A model generated the notes under the pieces. That model was not told the origin of the DNA. It ran no database searches and saw only the letters and a program-made list of their open reading frames with translations. From assembly GCA_025929595.1 (NCBI GenBank), contig JAICQA010000072.1, positions 1 to 9,972 of the forward strand: a stretch of DNA of 9,972 bases. Direction: 5' to 3'. Source of the stretch: Xanthobacteraceae bacterium. Lineage in GTDB: Bacteria; Pseudomonadota; Alphaproteobacteria; Rhizobiales; Xanthobacteraceae. Shown one piece after another: positions 1-5,685 of this stretch (positions within the stretch are counted from its first letter, which is position 1; each line of letters starts with the position of its first letter). Position numbers and translations under genes: made by a program.

Positions 1-29
1 GGCGAAAAGGCGGGCGACAGGAGGAAACG

Positions 30-587
30 ATGACCTACGGCACGCGGACCGACCATTATCCGGCAACTTCCAAGCTGCTTCATTGGCTCGTTGCGCTGTG
101 CGTCCTCGCGACGGCACCGGTGGCGATCACCATGACGCGCATCGCCGAAGGCCCGACCCGGGACATGCTCTATAATTTCCACAAGTCGCTCGGCGTCACG
201 ATCCTGGTCCTGATGATCCTCCGCCTGATCAACCGGCTCGCCGTCGGCGCGCCGATCCCCGATCCGGGCATCGAACCCTGGCAAAAGGCGGTTTCGTCGT
301 TCGTGCACACGACGCTCTATGTCCTGCTGCTCGCCATGCCGGTCGTCGGCTACGTCGCCAACTCGGCGTTCGGCGCGACGACGCCGTTCTTCGGCCTGTT
401 CGAATTGCCGCCGATCGTCGGCAAGAACGAGCCGCTCGCGACCCAGTTGTTCGTCGTCCACCGCTGGGTCGGCTGGATCGTGATCCTGCTCGTCCTGACG
501 CATGTCAGCGCGGCGCTTTATCACTACTTCGGCCGCCGCGATAATGTGCTGCAACGGATGTTGCCGCGCGCCATGGGCGGGATCTGA
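30..587 (+). CDS. Cytochrome b561 family protein (CybB-like)
   Basis: This 185-residue protein is a di-haem b-type cytochrome of the inner membrane. The family passes electrons between the quinone pool and small acceptors, and some members oxidise superoxide. Four membrane spans can be seen at about residues 15-35, 50-70, 92-112 and 142-166. The histidines match the family's haem-ligand pattern: H18 in LLHW, H51 in NFHKSLG, H144 in VVHRW and H158 in LTHVSAALYH. The length is normal for CybB. The start is set by a strong AGGAGG at 19-24, six bases before the ATG. A reading frame entering from the left edge stops at 31-33 and would overlap this ATG as ATGA, so an upstream gene may be coupled to it, but only ten of its codons are visible. 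The electron donor and acceptor cannot be told from the sequence. Confidence 0.93.
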   Translation: MTYGTRTDHYPATSKLLHWLVALCVLATAPVAITMTRIAEGPTRDMLYNFHKSLGVTILVLMILRLINRLAVGAPIPDPGIEPWQKAVSSFVHTTLYVLLLAMPVVGYVANSAFGATTPFFGLFELPPIVGKNEPLATQLFVVHRWVGWIVILLVLTHVSAALYHYFGRRDNVLQRMLPRAMGGI

Positions 588-617
588 ACAATAGCCGGCA
601 AGTCACGAGCCAATGGA

Positions 618-646
618 GGCCGCCGGGACGGCGGCCCTCGTTCTTT
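618..646 (+). terminator. Probable intrinsic terminator of the cytochrome b561 gene
   Basis: A perfect 7-bp GC stem (GGCCGCC at 618-624 with GGCGGCC at 630-636) encloses the loop GGGAC. It is followed by the T-rich stretch CTCGTTCTTT. It lies about 30 bases after the cytochrome stop codon, as expected for a factor-independent terminator, although the T-tract is interrupted. Confidence 0.55.
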
Positions 647-969
647 CGCCAACCGGCACAATTCGATTCAATGCAAAAGCGCCGCTACCGCGGCGCGGGC
701 AATTTTCGACGAAATTCCTCATGAAGTGGCGCGAGTTGCCGCAATGCACGTGTACCGCCGCGCGAATCTGCGTGAGGCTCGGCCACGGCCCGCGCGGTTA
801 ACGAGGTCATATCGCCCGCAATATTAGTCTGCATTCGAACGATTGCCCGCATGTTGTCTGGCAGTGCAGCGTCGCGGCCGCGTCAATGCGATTCAAATCC
901 TAGTCATTCCGGTCACCCGCCGAACACGCGCTCTGCGCTGCAATCGCCCCGCAACAAGCGGGGTGCTGA
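647..969. other. Intergenic gap with no supported gene
   Basis: This stretch of about 320 bases holds only short overlapping frames in several registers. Their arginine- and cysteine-rich translations look like shadows, and none has a convincing ribosome binding site. Visible structure is limited to three items: an imperfect A/T dyad at 701-716, a 12-mer CGCGCGGTTAAC at 791-802 that recurs at 3765-3776, and a 6-bp hairpin (CCCCGC at 947-952, GCGGGG at 958-963) just before the next start codon. The promoter of the following transglycosylase gene is presumably here, but I cannot place it. Confidence 0.5.
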
Positions 970-1770
970 TTGCAAAAGGCTGGGTTGCTGCTGTGCGCGA
1001 TTGTGTTTGCGTTCGCGCCGGCAGGCGAGGCGGCCGCCGATCCAGGCGGCCGGATCATGATGGTGGAGCGCGTTGCCGAGGGCGGCGATGCCGTGGCGTG
1101 GACGCTTACGGCGTCGAAGGAAGTTGTGGCGGCGATCGAAGGTGCCGCGATCGCGACCGGTGCGGACTTCGACTTCCTGCTCAGGACGGCCGCGCTTGAA
1201 AGCAGCTTCGACACGGAACTCGAGGCCAAGACATCGACCGCGACCGGCCTCTACCAGTTCATCGAGCGCACGTGGCTCCTGATGATGCGTGCGCATGGGG
1301 CGCGGGCGGGGCTCGATACGCTCGCGAGCGCGGTGACCTTCGGCGAGAAAGGGGAGTGCGACGTCACGGACGCGCTGCTGCGCGACGAGATCCTCGCGCT
1401 CAGGAACGACGTCGAGCTGGCGGCGTTCATGGCCGCGGTCCTCGCCCGGCAAAATGCGTCGGACATGGCGCGCGCGCTTGGTCGCGCGCCGGAGTCGGCC
1501 GAGCGTTATATCGGTCACGTCATGGGCGCGACGGGCGGCGCCAAGCTCATCAGGCTCGCGGACAGCAAGCCGAAGCAGCGTGCCGACAAGGTGTTTCGCC
1601 GCGCCGCCCGCGCCAACCGCACGATCTTCTACGACGGCAGGAAGCCGCGCAGCCTCGACGAGGTGCGCGACGTGATCGCCGCGAAATATGCCGCACTCCG
1701 AGTTAAACCCGCCGTGCCGCCCACGCAGGTCGTGGCGGTGTCGGCGCCGATCCGGCTCGCGAGCGAGTGA
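970..1770 (+). CDS. Secreted SLT-domain lytic transglycosylase-like protein
   Basis: This 266-residue exported protein has a lysozyme/SLT-like domain. The family cleaves the MurNAc-GlcNAc bond of peptidoglycan in the periplasm to give 1,6-anhydro ends. Residues 1-23 form a signal peptide with a hydrophobic run LLLCAIVFAFA followed by small residues. The catalytic glutamate is probably E77 in AALESSFD. The substrate-groove motif GLYQFIERTW follows at 93-102, matching the family order E-S-x-F ... G-L-x-Q-F. The C-terminal part, about residues 140-266, is helical and not recognised. The start is TTG at 970, directly after an in-frame TGA at 967-969. It is the only start that keeps the whole signal peptide, although the TTG at 985 would also work. 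The binding site is weak (GCGGGG at 958-963) and lies in a hairpin. The fold assignment is firm. Enzymatic activity is inferred. Confidence 0.82.
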   Translation: MQKAGLLLCAIVFAFAPAGEAAADPGGRIMMVERVAEGGDAVAWTLTASKEVVAAIEGAAIATGADFDFLLRTAALESSFDTELEAKTSTATGLYQFIERTWLLMMRAHGARAGLDTLASAVTFGEKGECDVTDALLRDEILALRNDVELAAFMAAVLARQNASDMARALGRAPESAERYIGHVMGATGGAKLIRLADSKPKQRADKVFRRAARANRTIFYDGRKPRSLDEVRDVIAAKYAALRVKPAVPPTQVVAVSAPIRLASE

Positions 1771-1774
1771 GGTG

Positions 1775-1800
1775 AGGCGGCTTACGCCGCCTTGCTCTTC
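1775..1800. terminator. Bidirectional terminator between convergent genes
   Basis: A 7-bp perfect stem (AGGCGGC at 1775-1781, GCCGCCT at 1786-1792) has a TTAC tetraloop and is followed on the + strand by TGCTCTTC and more T-rich sequence. It starts five bases after the transglycosylase stop and overlaps the last codons and stop of the convergent VOC gene. It could therefore end transcription from both sides. The + strand tail is the better one. Confidence 0.6.
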
Positions 1801-2246
1801 TTCTGGAAATATTCGGCGCTGCGTTTCTCCAGTTCCGCCTGCGAGAGGTCCTCCTTGTGGGTCGCGATCCACCAGGCATGGCCGTCGGGATCCTTCACGC
1901 AGCCCGAGCGGTCGCCGTAGAACTGGTCGGTCATCTCGACGGACGATTTCGCACCGGCGGCGAGGGCCTTCTTGTAGGTCGCGTCGGCGTCGGGGACGTA
2001 AAGATAGAGGTGCATGGCGTCGGTCGGCTTGTTATCCTGACCGCTCATCTGCGAGCCGAGCATCACGCGCGAGTCGCCGATTTTCAGCTCGGCATGGGCC
2101 GTCTTTCCGTCCGGACCCTTCATGGCGGGGCTAGGCAATTCGGCGCCGAACGCCTTTTTGTAGAATTCGATGCTCTTGTCGGCGTCGCGCACCATGAGAT
2201 AGGGCGTGACCGAGTGGTATCCTTCGGGAATCGGTTTCACCGGCAT
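1782..2246 (-). CDS. VOC superfamily protein, PhnB/glyoxalase-like
   Basis: This 154-residue cytoplasmic protein has two tandem beta-alpha-beta-beta-beta units of the vicinal-oxygen-chelate fold. The first runs from about residue 11 (HSVTPYLMVRDADKSIEFYK) and the second from about 79 (HLYLYVPDADAT). It ends in the PhnB/YdcE-type motif YGDRSGCVKDPDGHAWW at 110-126. H11, E53 and H79 could be metal ligands, but the usual fourth ligand is not obvious, so the activity is unknown. Related proteins are annotated as glyoxalase/bleomycin-resistance or demethylubiquinone-methyltransferase-like, names that rarely reflect a tested function. The frame is open further upstream. The ATG at 2246 is chosen because GAGGAGA lies at 2252-2258 and homology-like sequence begins there. 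The gene is divergent from the next one, with about 60 bp between the chosen starts. Confidence 0.9.
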   Translation of the reverse strand: MPVKPIPEGYHSVTPYLMVRDADKSIEFYKKAFGAELPSPAMKGPDGKTAHAELKIGDSRVMLGSQMSGQDNKPTDAMHLYLYVPDADATYKKALAAGAKSSVEMTDQFYGDRSGCVKDPDGHAWWIATHKEDLSQAELEKRSAEYFQKKSKAA

Positions 2247-2306
2247 GGTCGTCTCCTCATGCTTGCTCCCGCCCAGTGCCAGATAAAGAAATTTCGCGAC
2301 CGATTT

Positions 2307-3410
2307 ATGTTCGCGGGTTCCGTGCTGGTTGCGGCTCTGATCTTTGGAACTCCTGCCGCCGCGCAGAGCGGAGGCGAGAACTACGCCCGTGTCCGTGCGG
2401 CTTACGAAGCAGAAGCGTCTGCGTACTGGCGTCAGATCGGAGAGAAGCGGCGGCTGCGAGCAGAGAAGCGCCGCCGCGGCGAGACCCTCACGCTCAACGA
2501 TTACGTGCTCGTGCAACCGCCGGTCTATTCCGGCCCGCTACGGCCGCCCGGACCCCCGCTGCCTTCTGAGCCGCGCCGGCCGGACATGCCGGTGGTGGCG
2601 GACTTTCTGAAGCATGCGGCGGAGGAATTCGGTTTCGTGCCGCGGCGTCCGGTGAATGAGCTTGAGTACAAGCGCGCCTATGCGCGTGCGGCACTCGACG
2701 CCGGACTCACGCGCGAGCAGGCGGTCGGCATTTACGCTTTCGAGACCGGCGGCAACGGAAATTACGACACGCAGGCGGGGCTGATCGGGAAAGGAACGCG
2801 GGCGATCTCGCCTGCGCTCGGCTACAACCAATTGCTCAGTACCAACACGGTCGGGCTGCTCGCCGAGCATGGCGAGACGCTGATCGCGCTGCTGTCAAAG
2901 AAGGCAGCGGCGCTCTCCGGCCCGCCGAAGGCGGCGATGCTCGGCAAGATTGATGCGCTAGAGCGCATGGTCGCATTCAGCCGTACCGTGCCGAACCGCT
3001 GGAGCGAGCATGACAAGCTCGCCAAGACAACACGCGGCGGCATGGGCATTCACGCCGCGGTCCTCGACCTCGATCTCGGGCCATGGCTGCAGGCGCGCAA
3101 GCTCATGACGTCGCTTCACTTCGCGCGAGCGCGCGGGCACAAAGCGACGCTCAGCGCCGCCGAGCTTGAACTGATGAATTTCACCGGCGATGGCAACGGG
3201 ATCGACATGGTGTCGATGCCGCCGGCGTTGCGTGAGCGGGTGCCGACTGCGAACTTCTTTCAGCAGGAAGGCTACGAGCGCAATCCGATTGCACGGCGCA
3301 CGGAGGTCGTCGCGGCACTGATCGCAGACATTGCTGCCCGCGCTGAGCGCGGCAGGCGACAGCCCGGTGCACAGGATCTCGACGCCGCATTTGTAGATGT
3401 CGGACGCTAA
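2307..3410 (+). CDS. Secreted lysozyme-fold (SLT-like) protein of unknown function
   Basis: This 367-residue exported protein has a signal peptide (MFAGSVLVAALIFGTPAAAQ), then a charged segment (residues 30-60, rich in R, K and E) and a proline-rich linker (70-95). A globular domain from about 95 contains YAFETGGNGNYDTQAG at 143-158 and GYNQLLSTN at 172-180. These echo the catalytic E...G-x-x-Q-L layout of lytic transglycosylases, with E146 as the likely acid. I infer a lysozyme-like fold, but the match is remote. The frame stays open on the left back to 1857, antisense to the VOC gene, and that part is not credible as protein. Two starts are possible. ATG 2307 leaves a shared 60-bp divergent promoter space but has no basic n-region. 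ATG 2259 adds 16 residues including KKFRDRF and gives a more classical signal peptide, but it has no clear binding site and would sit 12 bases from the divergent start. Confidence 0.78.
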   Translation: MFAGSVLVAALIFGTPAAAQSGGENYARVRAAYEAEASAYWRQIGEKRRLRAEKRRRGETLTLNDYVLVQPPVYSGPLRPPGPPLPSEPRRPDMPVVADFLKHAAEEFGFVPRRPVNELEYKRAYARAALDAGLTREQAVGIYAFETGGNGNYDTQAGLIGKGTRAISPALGYNQLLSTNTVGLLAEHGETLIALLSKKAAALSGPPKAAMLGKIDALERMVAFSRTVPNRWSEHDKLAKTTRGGMGIHAAVLDLDLGPWLQARKLMTSLHFARARGHKATLSAAELELMNFTGDGNGIDMVSMPPALRERVPTANFFQQEGYERNPIARRTEVVAALIADIAARAERGRRQPGAQDLDAAFVDVGR

Positions 3411-3414
3411 ACGA

Positions 3415-3564
3415 TCAGGAAGCGCCGGCGGTAGCGACAACAGGCGGGACGGGGACGGCCGCAACAGCGTCGGGCTCAACCGCGGCGGCGGCAAGCAGGG
3501 CCGTCGCCAGCCACAGCAAGGCGAGTGAGATTCCGGCGATGCGCGCCACGCGAGCTTGCGACAT
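3415..3564 (-). CDS. Small single-span membrane protein, 49 residues
   Basis: This short frame begins MSQARVARIAG, has one hydrophobic span at about residues 9-29 (with L-A-L-L-W-L), and ends in an Ala/Val/Pro-rich tail. The pattern fits a small inner-membrane or secreted protein. AGGGAG lies just before the ATG, at slightly short spacing. What makes it more than a chance frame is an exact EcfG-type promoter match on the same strand at 3643-3668, placing a transcript start about 70 bases upstream of the ATG. The stop codon lies four bases from the stop of the convergent lysozyme-fold gene. I do not recognise the family. The frame is open further upstream (to 3747), but the added residues look like noncoding translation and would cross the promoter. 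It could still be a chance frame. Confidence 0.45.
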   Translation of the reverse strand: MSQARVARIAGISLALLWLATALLAAAAVEPDAVAAVPVPPVVATAGAS

Positions 3565-3869
3565 TGCTCCCTGCGTCCATGCCGGGGTTGGGCTACAAAA
3601 ATAGCGGGCATCGCCGGCCGCAATGCTCGATGCTGCCGGTATAACGCCTGGGGTTGCCGAGGCGTTCCAGGTAAGCGTGCGTAACCAGCATTGACTTTTG
3701 GGGGGCCGGCCGGACGGGGCATCCGGCAGGGACCCTAGGCAGGGCAAGGCTTCTGCGGGGGCGACGCGCGGTTAACCAAGTAAACTCTTATCCCCTGTGT
3801 CTTTTTTGCACTAGAGGCAGGGGAACGATTCCACTGTAATCGGGTACTTCTCGAATCTAGGGGCACCCC
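3565..3869. other. Intergenic region between two small genes
   Basis: Apart from the EcfG-type match listed separately, this stretch holds the 12-mer CGCGCGGTTAAC at 3765-3776, a locally AT-rich tract from about 3771 to 3810 and a 7-bp inverted repeat (TCCCCTG at 3791-3797, CAGGGGA at 3818-3824). A GGAAC at 3822-3826 is followed by GGTA at 3843-3846, a partial EcfG-like arrangement facing the lipoprotein gene. No longer reading frame is convincing. Confidence 0.5.
3643..3668 (-). promoter_or_regulatory. EcfG-type (general stress sigma factor) promoter match
   Basis: On the - strand, GGAAC (3668-3664) is followed after exactly 17 bases by CGTT (3646-3643). This is the published consensus for the alphaproteobacterial EcfG sigma factor (GGAAC-N16/17-CGTT). 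It points toward the 49-residue membrane protein, whose ATG is 79 bases downstream of the -10 element. Caution: the two elements overlap an inverted repeat (AACGCCT at 3643-3649, AGGCGTT at 3660-3666), so a stem-loop could explain part of the match. Confidence 0.5.
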
Positions 3870-3986
3870 ATGAAGACCGTTTCCGTTCTCGTCATTGTGT
3901 CCGTCGCGTTCCTGGCCGCTGGCTGCACGCATGTCGGCAAAGTGCCGATCGGCAAGACGCCGGCGCCCGTCGTCACGAAGTACTGA
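3870..3986 (+). CDS. Small lipoprotein, 38 residues
   Basis: This very short gene starts MKTVSVLVIVSV and has a clear lipobox LAAGC at residues 15-19. Signal peptidase II would cleave before C19 and leave a lipidated peptide of about 20 residues ending in PVVTKY. The processed peptide is basic and rich in Gly, Pro and Val. AGGGG at 3859-3863 is correctly spaced from the ATG, and a strong GC hairpin follows the stop by nine bases. The gene therefore looks like a complete monocistronic unit. I do not know a function. Small lipoproteins of this size include entericidin-like peptides, but there is no specific match here. Residue 20 is Thr, so the inner-membrane Asp+2 signal is absent and an outer-membrane location is likely. 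Confidence 0.72.
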   Translation: MKTVSVLVIVSVAFLAAGCTHVGKVPIGKTPAPVVTKY

Positions 3987-3995
3987 CGCTCAGCA

Positions 3996-4020
3996 GCGGG
4001 CCGGCCTCGCGCCGGCCCGC
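3996..4020 (+). terminator. Strong GC hairpin after the lipoprotein gene
   Basis: A perfect 10-bp stem (GCGGGCCGGC at 3996-4005, GCCGGCCCGC at 4011-4020) encloses the loop CTCGC, starting nine bases after the lipoprotein stop. There is no T-tract after it. It may act as a terminator, or as an RNA 3'-end stabiliser or attenuator ahead of the downstream operon. Confidence 0.5.
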
Positions 4021-4070
4021 GCTTGAACGACTGCCGGAAAGCCGTCGTGCAGGCCACGAGTAGGTATTGC

Positions 4071-4583
4071 TTGCGTCGAATCGTTCTTCTGCTTCTCGCC
4101 CTCACTTTCGCAGCCAGCATGTTCGCTGCGGCGCCGGCTCAGGCGGCGCGCGAGACGGTGCGCTTCGACGGCTATATGCCCGGCACCGTTGTCGTGAAGA
4201 CGCGTGAGCGGCGGCTCTACTACGTGCTCCCGAACGGCACGGCTTACCGATACCCGGTCGGCGTAGGCCGCTCCGGCAAAAGCTGGACCGGCTCGGTCTA
4301 CATCAACGGCAAATACATCAAGCCCGACTGGTCGCCGCCCGCCGACGTGAAGCGCGACAATCCGCGCATCCCGAATGTCATCAAAGGCGGAACGCCGCAG
4401 AATCCGATGGGGGCCGCAGCATTGACGCTGAGCGGCGGCGGTCAATACGCCATTCACGGCACGAATGTGCCGAACTCCGTTGGCGGTTTCGTTTCGTACG
4501 GATGTTTCCGGATGTACAATGACGACATTCGCGATCTGTACGATCATGTTTTCGTCGGCACACCGGTCGTGGTGACGAACTAA
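4071..4583 (+). CDS. L,D-transpeptidase, YkuD domain
   Basis: This is a 170-residue periplasmic L,D-transpeptidase. The family uses an active-site cysteine to make 3-3 cross-links in peptidoglycan, or to attach proteins to meso-diaminopimelate. After a signal peptide (RRIVLLLLALTFAAS, then APAQA), the YkuD domain runs from about residue 30 to the end. It contains YYVLPNGTAYRYPVGVG at 50-66, H129 in YAIHGTN and C145 in SYGCFRM. The usual S-H-G-C is S-Y-G-C here. The start is uncertain. TTG 4071 is preferred, with GAGTAGG at 4058-4064 and a compact signal peptide. GTG 4047 and TTG 4023 are in frame upstream and would give up to 186 residues. It is followed after 35 bases by the next envelope gene and is probably the first gene of that operon. 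Confidence 0.9.
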   Translation: MRRIVLLLLALTFAASMFAAAPAQAARETVRFDGYMPGTVVVKTRERRLYYVLPNGTAYRYPVGVGRSGKSWTGSVYINGKYIKPDWSPPADVKRDNPRIPNVIKGGTPQNPMGAAALTLSGGGQYAIHGTNVPNSVGGFVSYGCFRMYNDDIRDLYDHVFVGTPVVVTN

Positions 4584-4618
4584 ACGCAACAGCCAGTGAC
4601 GCAGTAGAGGAGGCCCTC

Positions 4619-5233
4619 ATGTCGCGTCCGTATCGCCTTTCAATGTTTGGTTTGCTCCTCGCCGCATTCGCGATGAGCGCGTCTACCACCCAGGCACAGT
4701 TCGGGCCGAACGAAAAGATCAAGCAGCCGGTAACCGCGGCGGCGTGCAAGCCGCAGCCGGGTAAACCTTATTTCGTTGAATTCCGTTCCCGAACGGCGGC
4801 GAGCTACGGCCACAGCTTCGTCCTGCACGGCAGGCTCGGCGCGAATGGCAGGTTCGGCAAGTTCGAGGTCGCGGGCCTGCATCCCAAGGGCTACGACCCC
4901 AATGTCTACATGCAGGGCCATGTCATGCCCGTGCCGGCCGACACCGGCGCAAGCTGGGGCGATCTCGACGAGCAATATCTGACCGCGCGCTACTGCGTCG
5001 TTCTGAGCGAGGCCGAATATCAGCGCACCGCTGCCTATATCCGCAGACTGCAAGCCACATCGAAGGAGTGGCACGCGCCCACGAATAACTGCAACAGCTT
5101 TATCGGCGACGTGGCGCGGCACATGGGCCTGCTCGCGCCGCCGACGCCGGTGCTGCTCCCCGAGCATTTCGTGACGCTGATCAAGGACCTCAACGGCAAC
5201 GCGGCGACGCTGTCTGGAAGCAGCCGGTCATGA
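4619..5233 (+). CDS. Secreted Cys/His protein, possible permuted papain-like fold
   Basis: This 204-residue exported protein has a signal peptide (about residues 1-27, ending TTQAQ). GAGGAGG at 4607-4613 fixes the ATG. Two motifs stand out: YGHSFVLHGRLG at 63-74 and NNCNSFIGDVARHMGL at 156-171. A His-containing strand near the N-terminus followed by an Asn-Cys-Asn helix later is the order seen in circularly permuted papain-like hydrolases such as PPPDE and LRAT-type proteins. H65 and C158 would be the catalytic pair. This is inference from motif order, not a recognised family match, so the protein may be a peptidase, amidase or acyltransferase, or a non-enzyme. It sits between the L,D-transpeptidase and DUF2214 genes and overlaps the latter by four bases, which argues for an envelope role and cotranslation. 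Confidence 0.83.
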   Translation: MSRPYRLSMFGLLLAAFAMSASTTQAQFGPNEKIKQPVTAAACKPQPGKPYFVEFRSRTAASYGHSFVLHGRLGANGRFGKFEVAGLHPKGYDPNVYMQGHVMPVPADTGASWGDLDEQYLTARYCVVLSEAEYQRTAAYIRRLQATSKEWHAPTNNCNSFIGDVARHMGLLAPPTPVLLPEHFVTLIKDLNGNAATLSGSSRS

Positions 5234-5676
5234 TCGTCACCGCCGCCTTCCTGCATCATCTGGCGGCGTTTGTGCTGGTCGCAATGCTTGCGATTCAGCT
5301 GGTGCTGCTGCGACAGCCGATCACGGCCGAGAATGCGAAGCGGCTCGGGGTGATCGACTCCGTGCTCGGGGCATCGGCCGGTACGTTGCTGATCGTCGGA
5401 TTGCTGCGGGTATTCTTCTTCGAGAAGGGCGCGGCTTACTATTTTTCCAGCCACGCCTTTCTCACCAAGTTCGGTCTTTTCATCGTAATCGGGCTCGCGT
5501 CGATTGTGCCGACGATGGAGTTCATGCGCTGGCGCAAGGCCATGAAGGCGGGGCGGGCACCCGATGCAGACCCGAAGAAGGTGCAGACGATCCGCAAGAT
5601 CGTTCATTGGGAACTTGCGGGGGTGGTGCTGATCCTGCTCTGCGCGGCGATGATGGCGCGCGGCGGATTCATCTAA
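5230..5676 (+). CDS. DUF2214 family membrane protein
   Basis: This 148-residue inner-membrane protein has four predicted spans at about residues 4-26, 44-64, 78-97 and 124-143. It has histidines at H9/H10, H75 and H126 near membrane boundaries and a basic cytoplasmic loop (RWRKAMKAGR). The arrangement FLHHLAAF ... HAFLTKFGLF ... KIVHWELAG is typical of the DUF2214 (COG3556) family, whose function is unknown. The paired histidines invite a haem or metal role, but nothing here shows it. The ATG overlaps the previous stop as ATGA, so translation is probably coupled to the Cys/His protein. Confidence 0.85.
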   Translation: MIVTAAFLHHLAAFVLVAMLAIQLVLLRQPITAENAKRLGVIDSVLGASAGTLLIVGLLRVFFFEKGAAYYFSSHAFLTKFGLFIVIGLASIVPTMEFMRWRKAMKAGRAPDADPKKVQTIRKIVHWELAGVVLILLCAAMMARGGFI

Positions 5677-5684
5677 GCGCGCCA
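5654..5684. terminator. Inverted repeat at a convergent gene junction
   Basis: TGGCGCGC (5654-5661) and GCGCGCCA (5677-5684) are perfect 8-bp arms around 15 bases that include the DUF2214 stop codon. The repeat ends one base before the stop of the convergent coiled-coil gene. A bidirectional terminator is the natural reading. There is no clear T-tract, and the loop is long. Confidence 0.35.
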
Positions 5685-5685
5685 G

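Noticed and set aside
1..33. Tail of an upstream gene ending at TGA 31-33
   Set aside because: Only ten codons are visible and no family can be read, so it is mentioned under the cytochrome gene rather than called.
613..801. 62-residue + strand frame after cytochrome b561
   Set aside because: It starts inside the terminator hairpin, has no binding site and contains no recognisable segment.
913..1872. 319-residue - strand frame opposite the transglycosylase
   Set aside because: The + strand frame has a signal peptide and SLT motifs. The - frame is Arg/Glu/His-rich with no binding site.
1857..2306. Long N-terminal extension of the second lysozyme-like gene, giving a 517-residue frame
   Set aside because: It lies antisense to the well-supported VOC gene, its translation is Arg/Gly/Val-rich noise, and a complete signal peptide begins only near 2259-2307.
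2307..2322. Further EcfG-type promoter for the VOC gene on the - strand, from GGAAC at about 2322-2318
   Set aside because: No CGTT follows at 16 or 17 bases; only a GTCG-like sequence is present.
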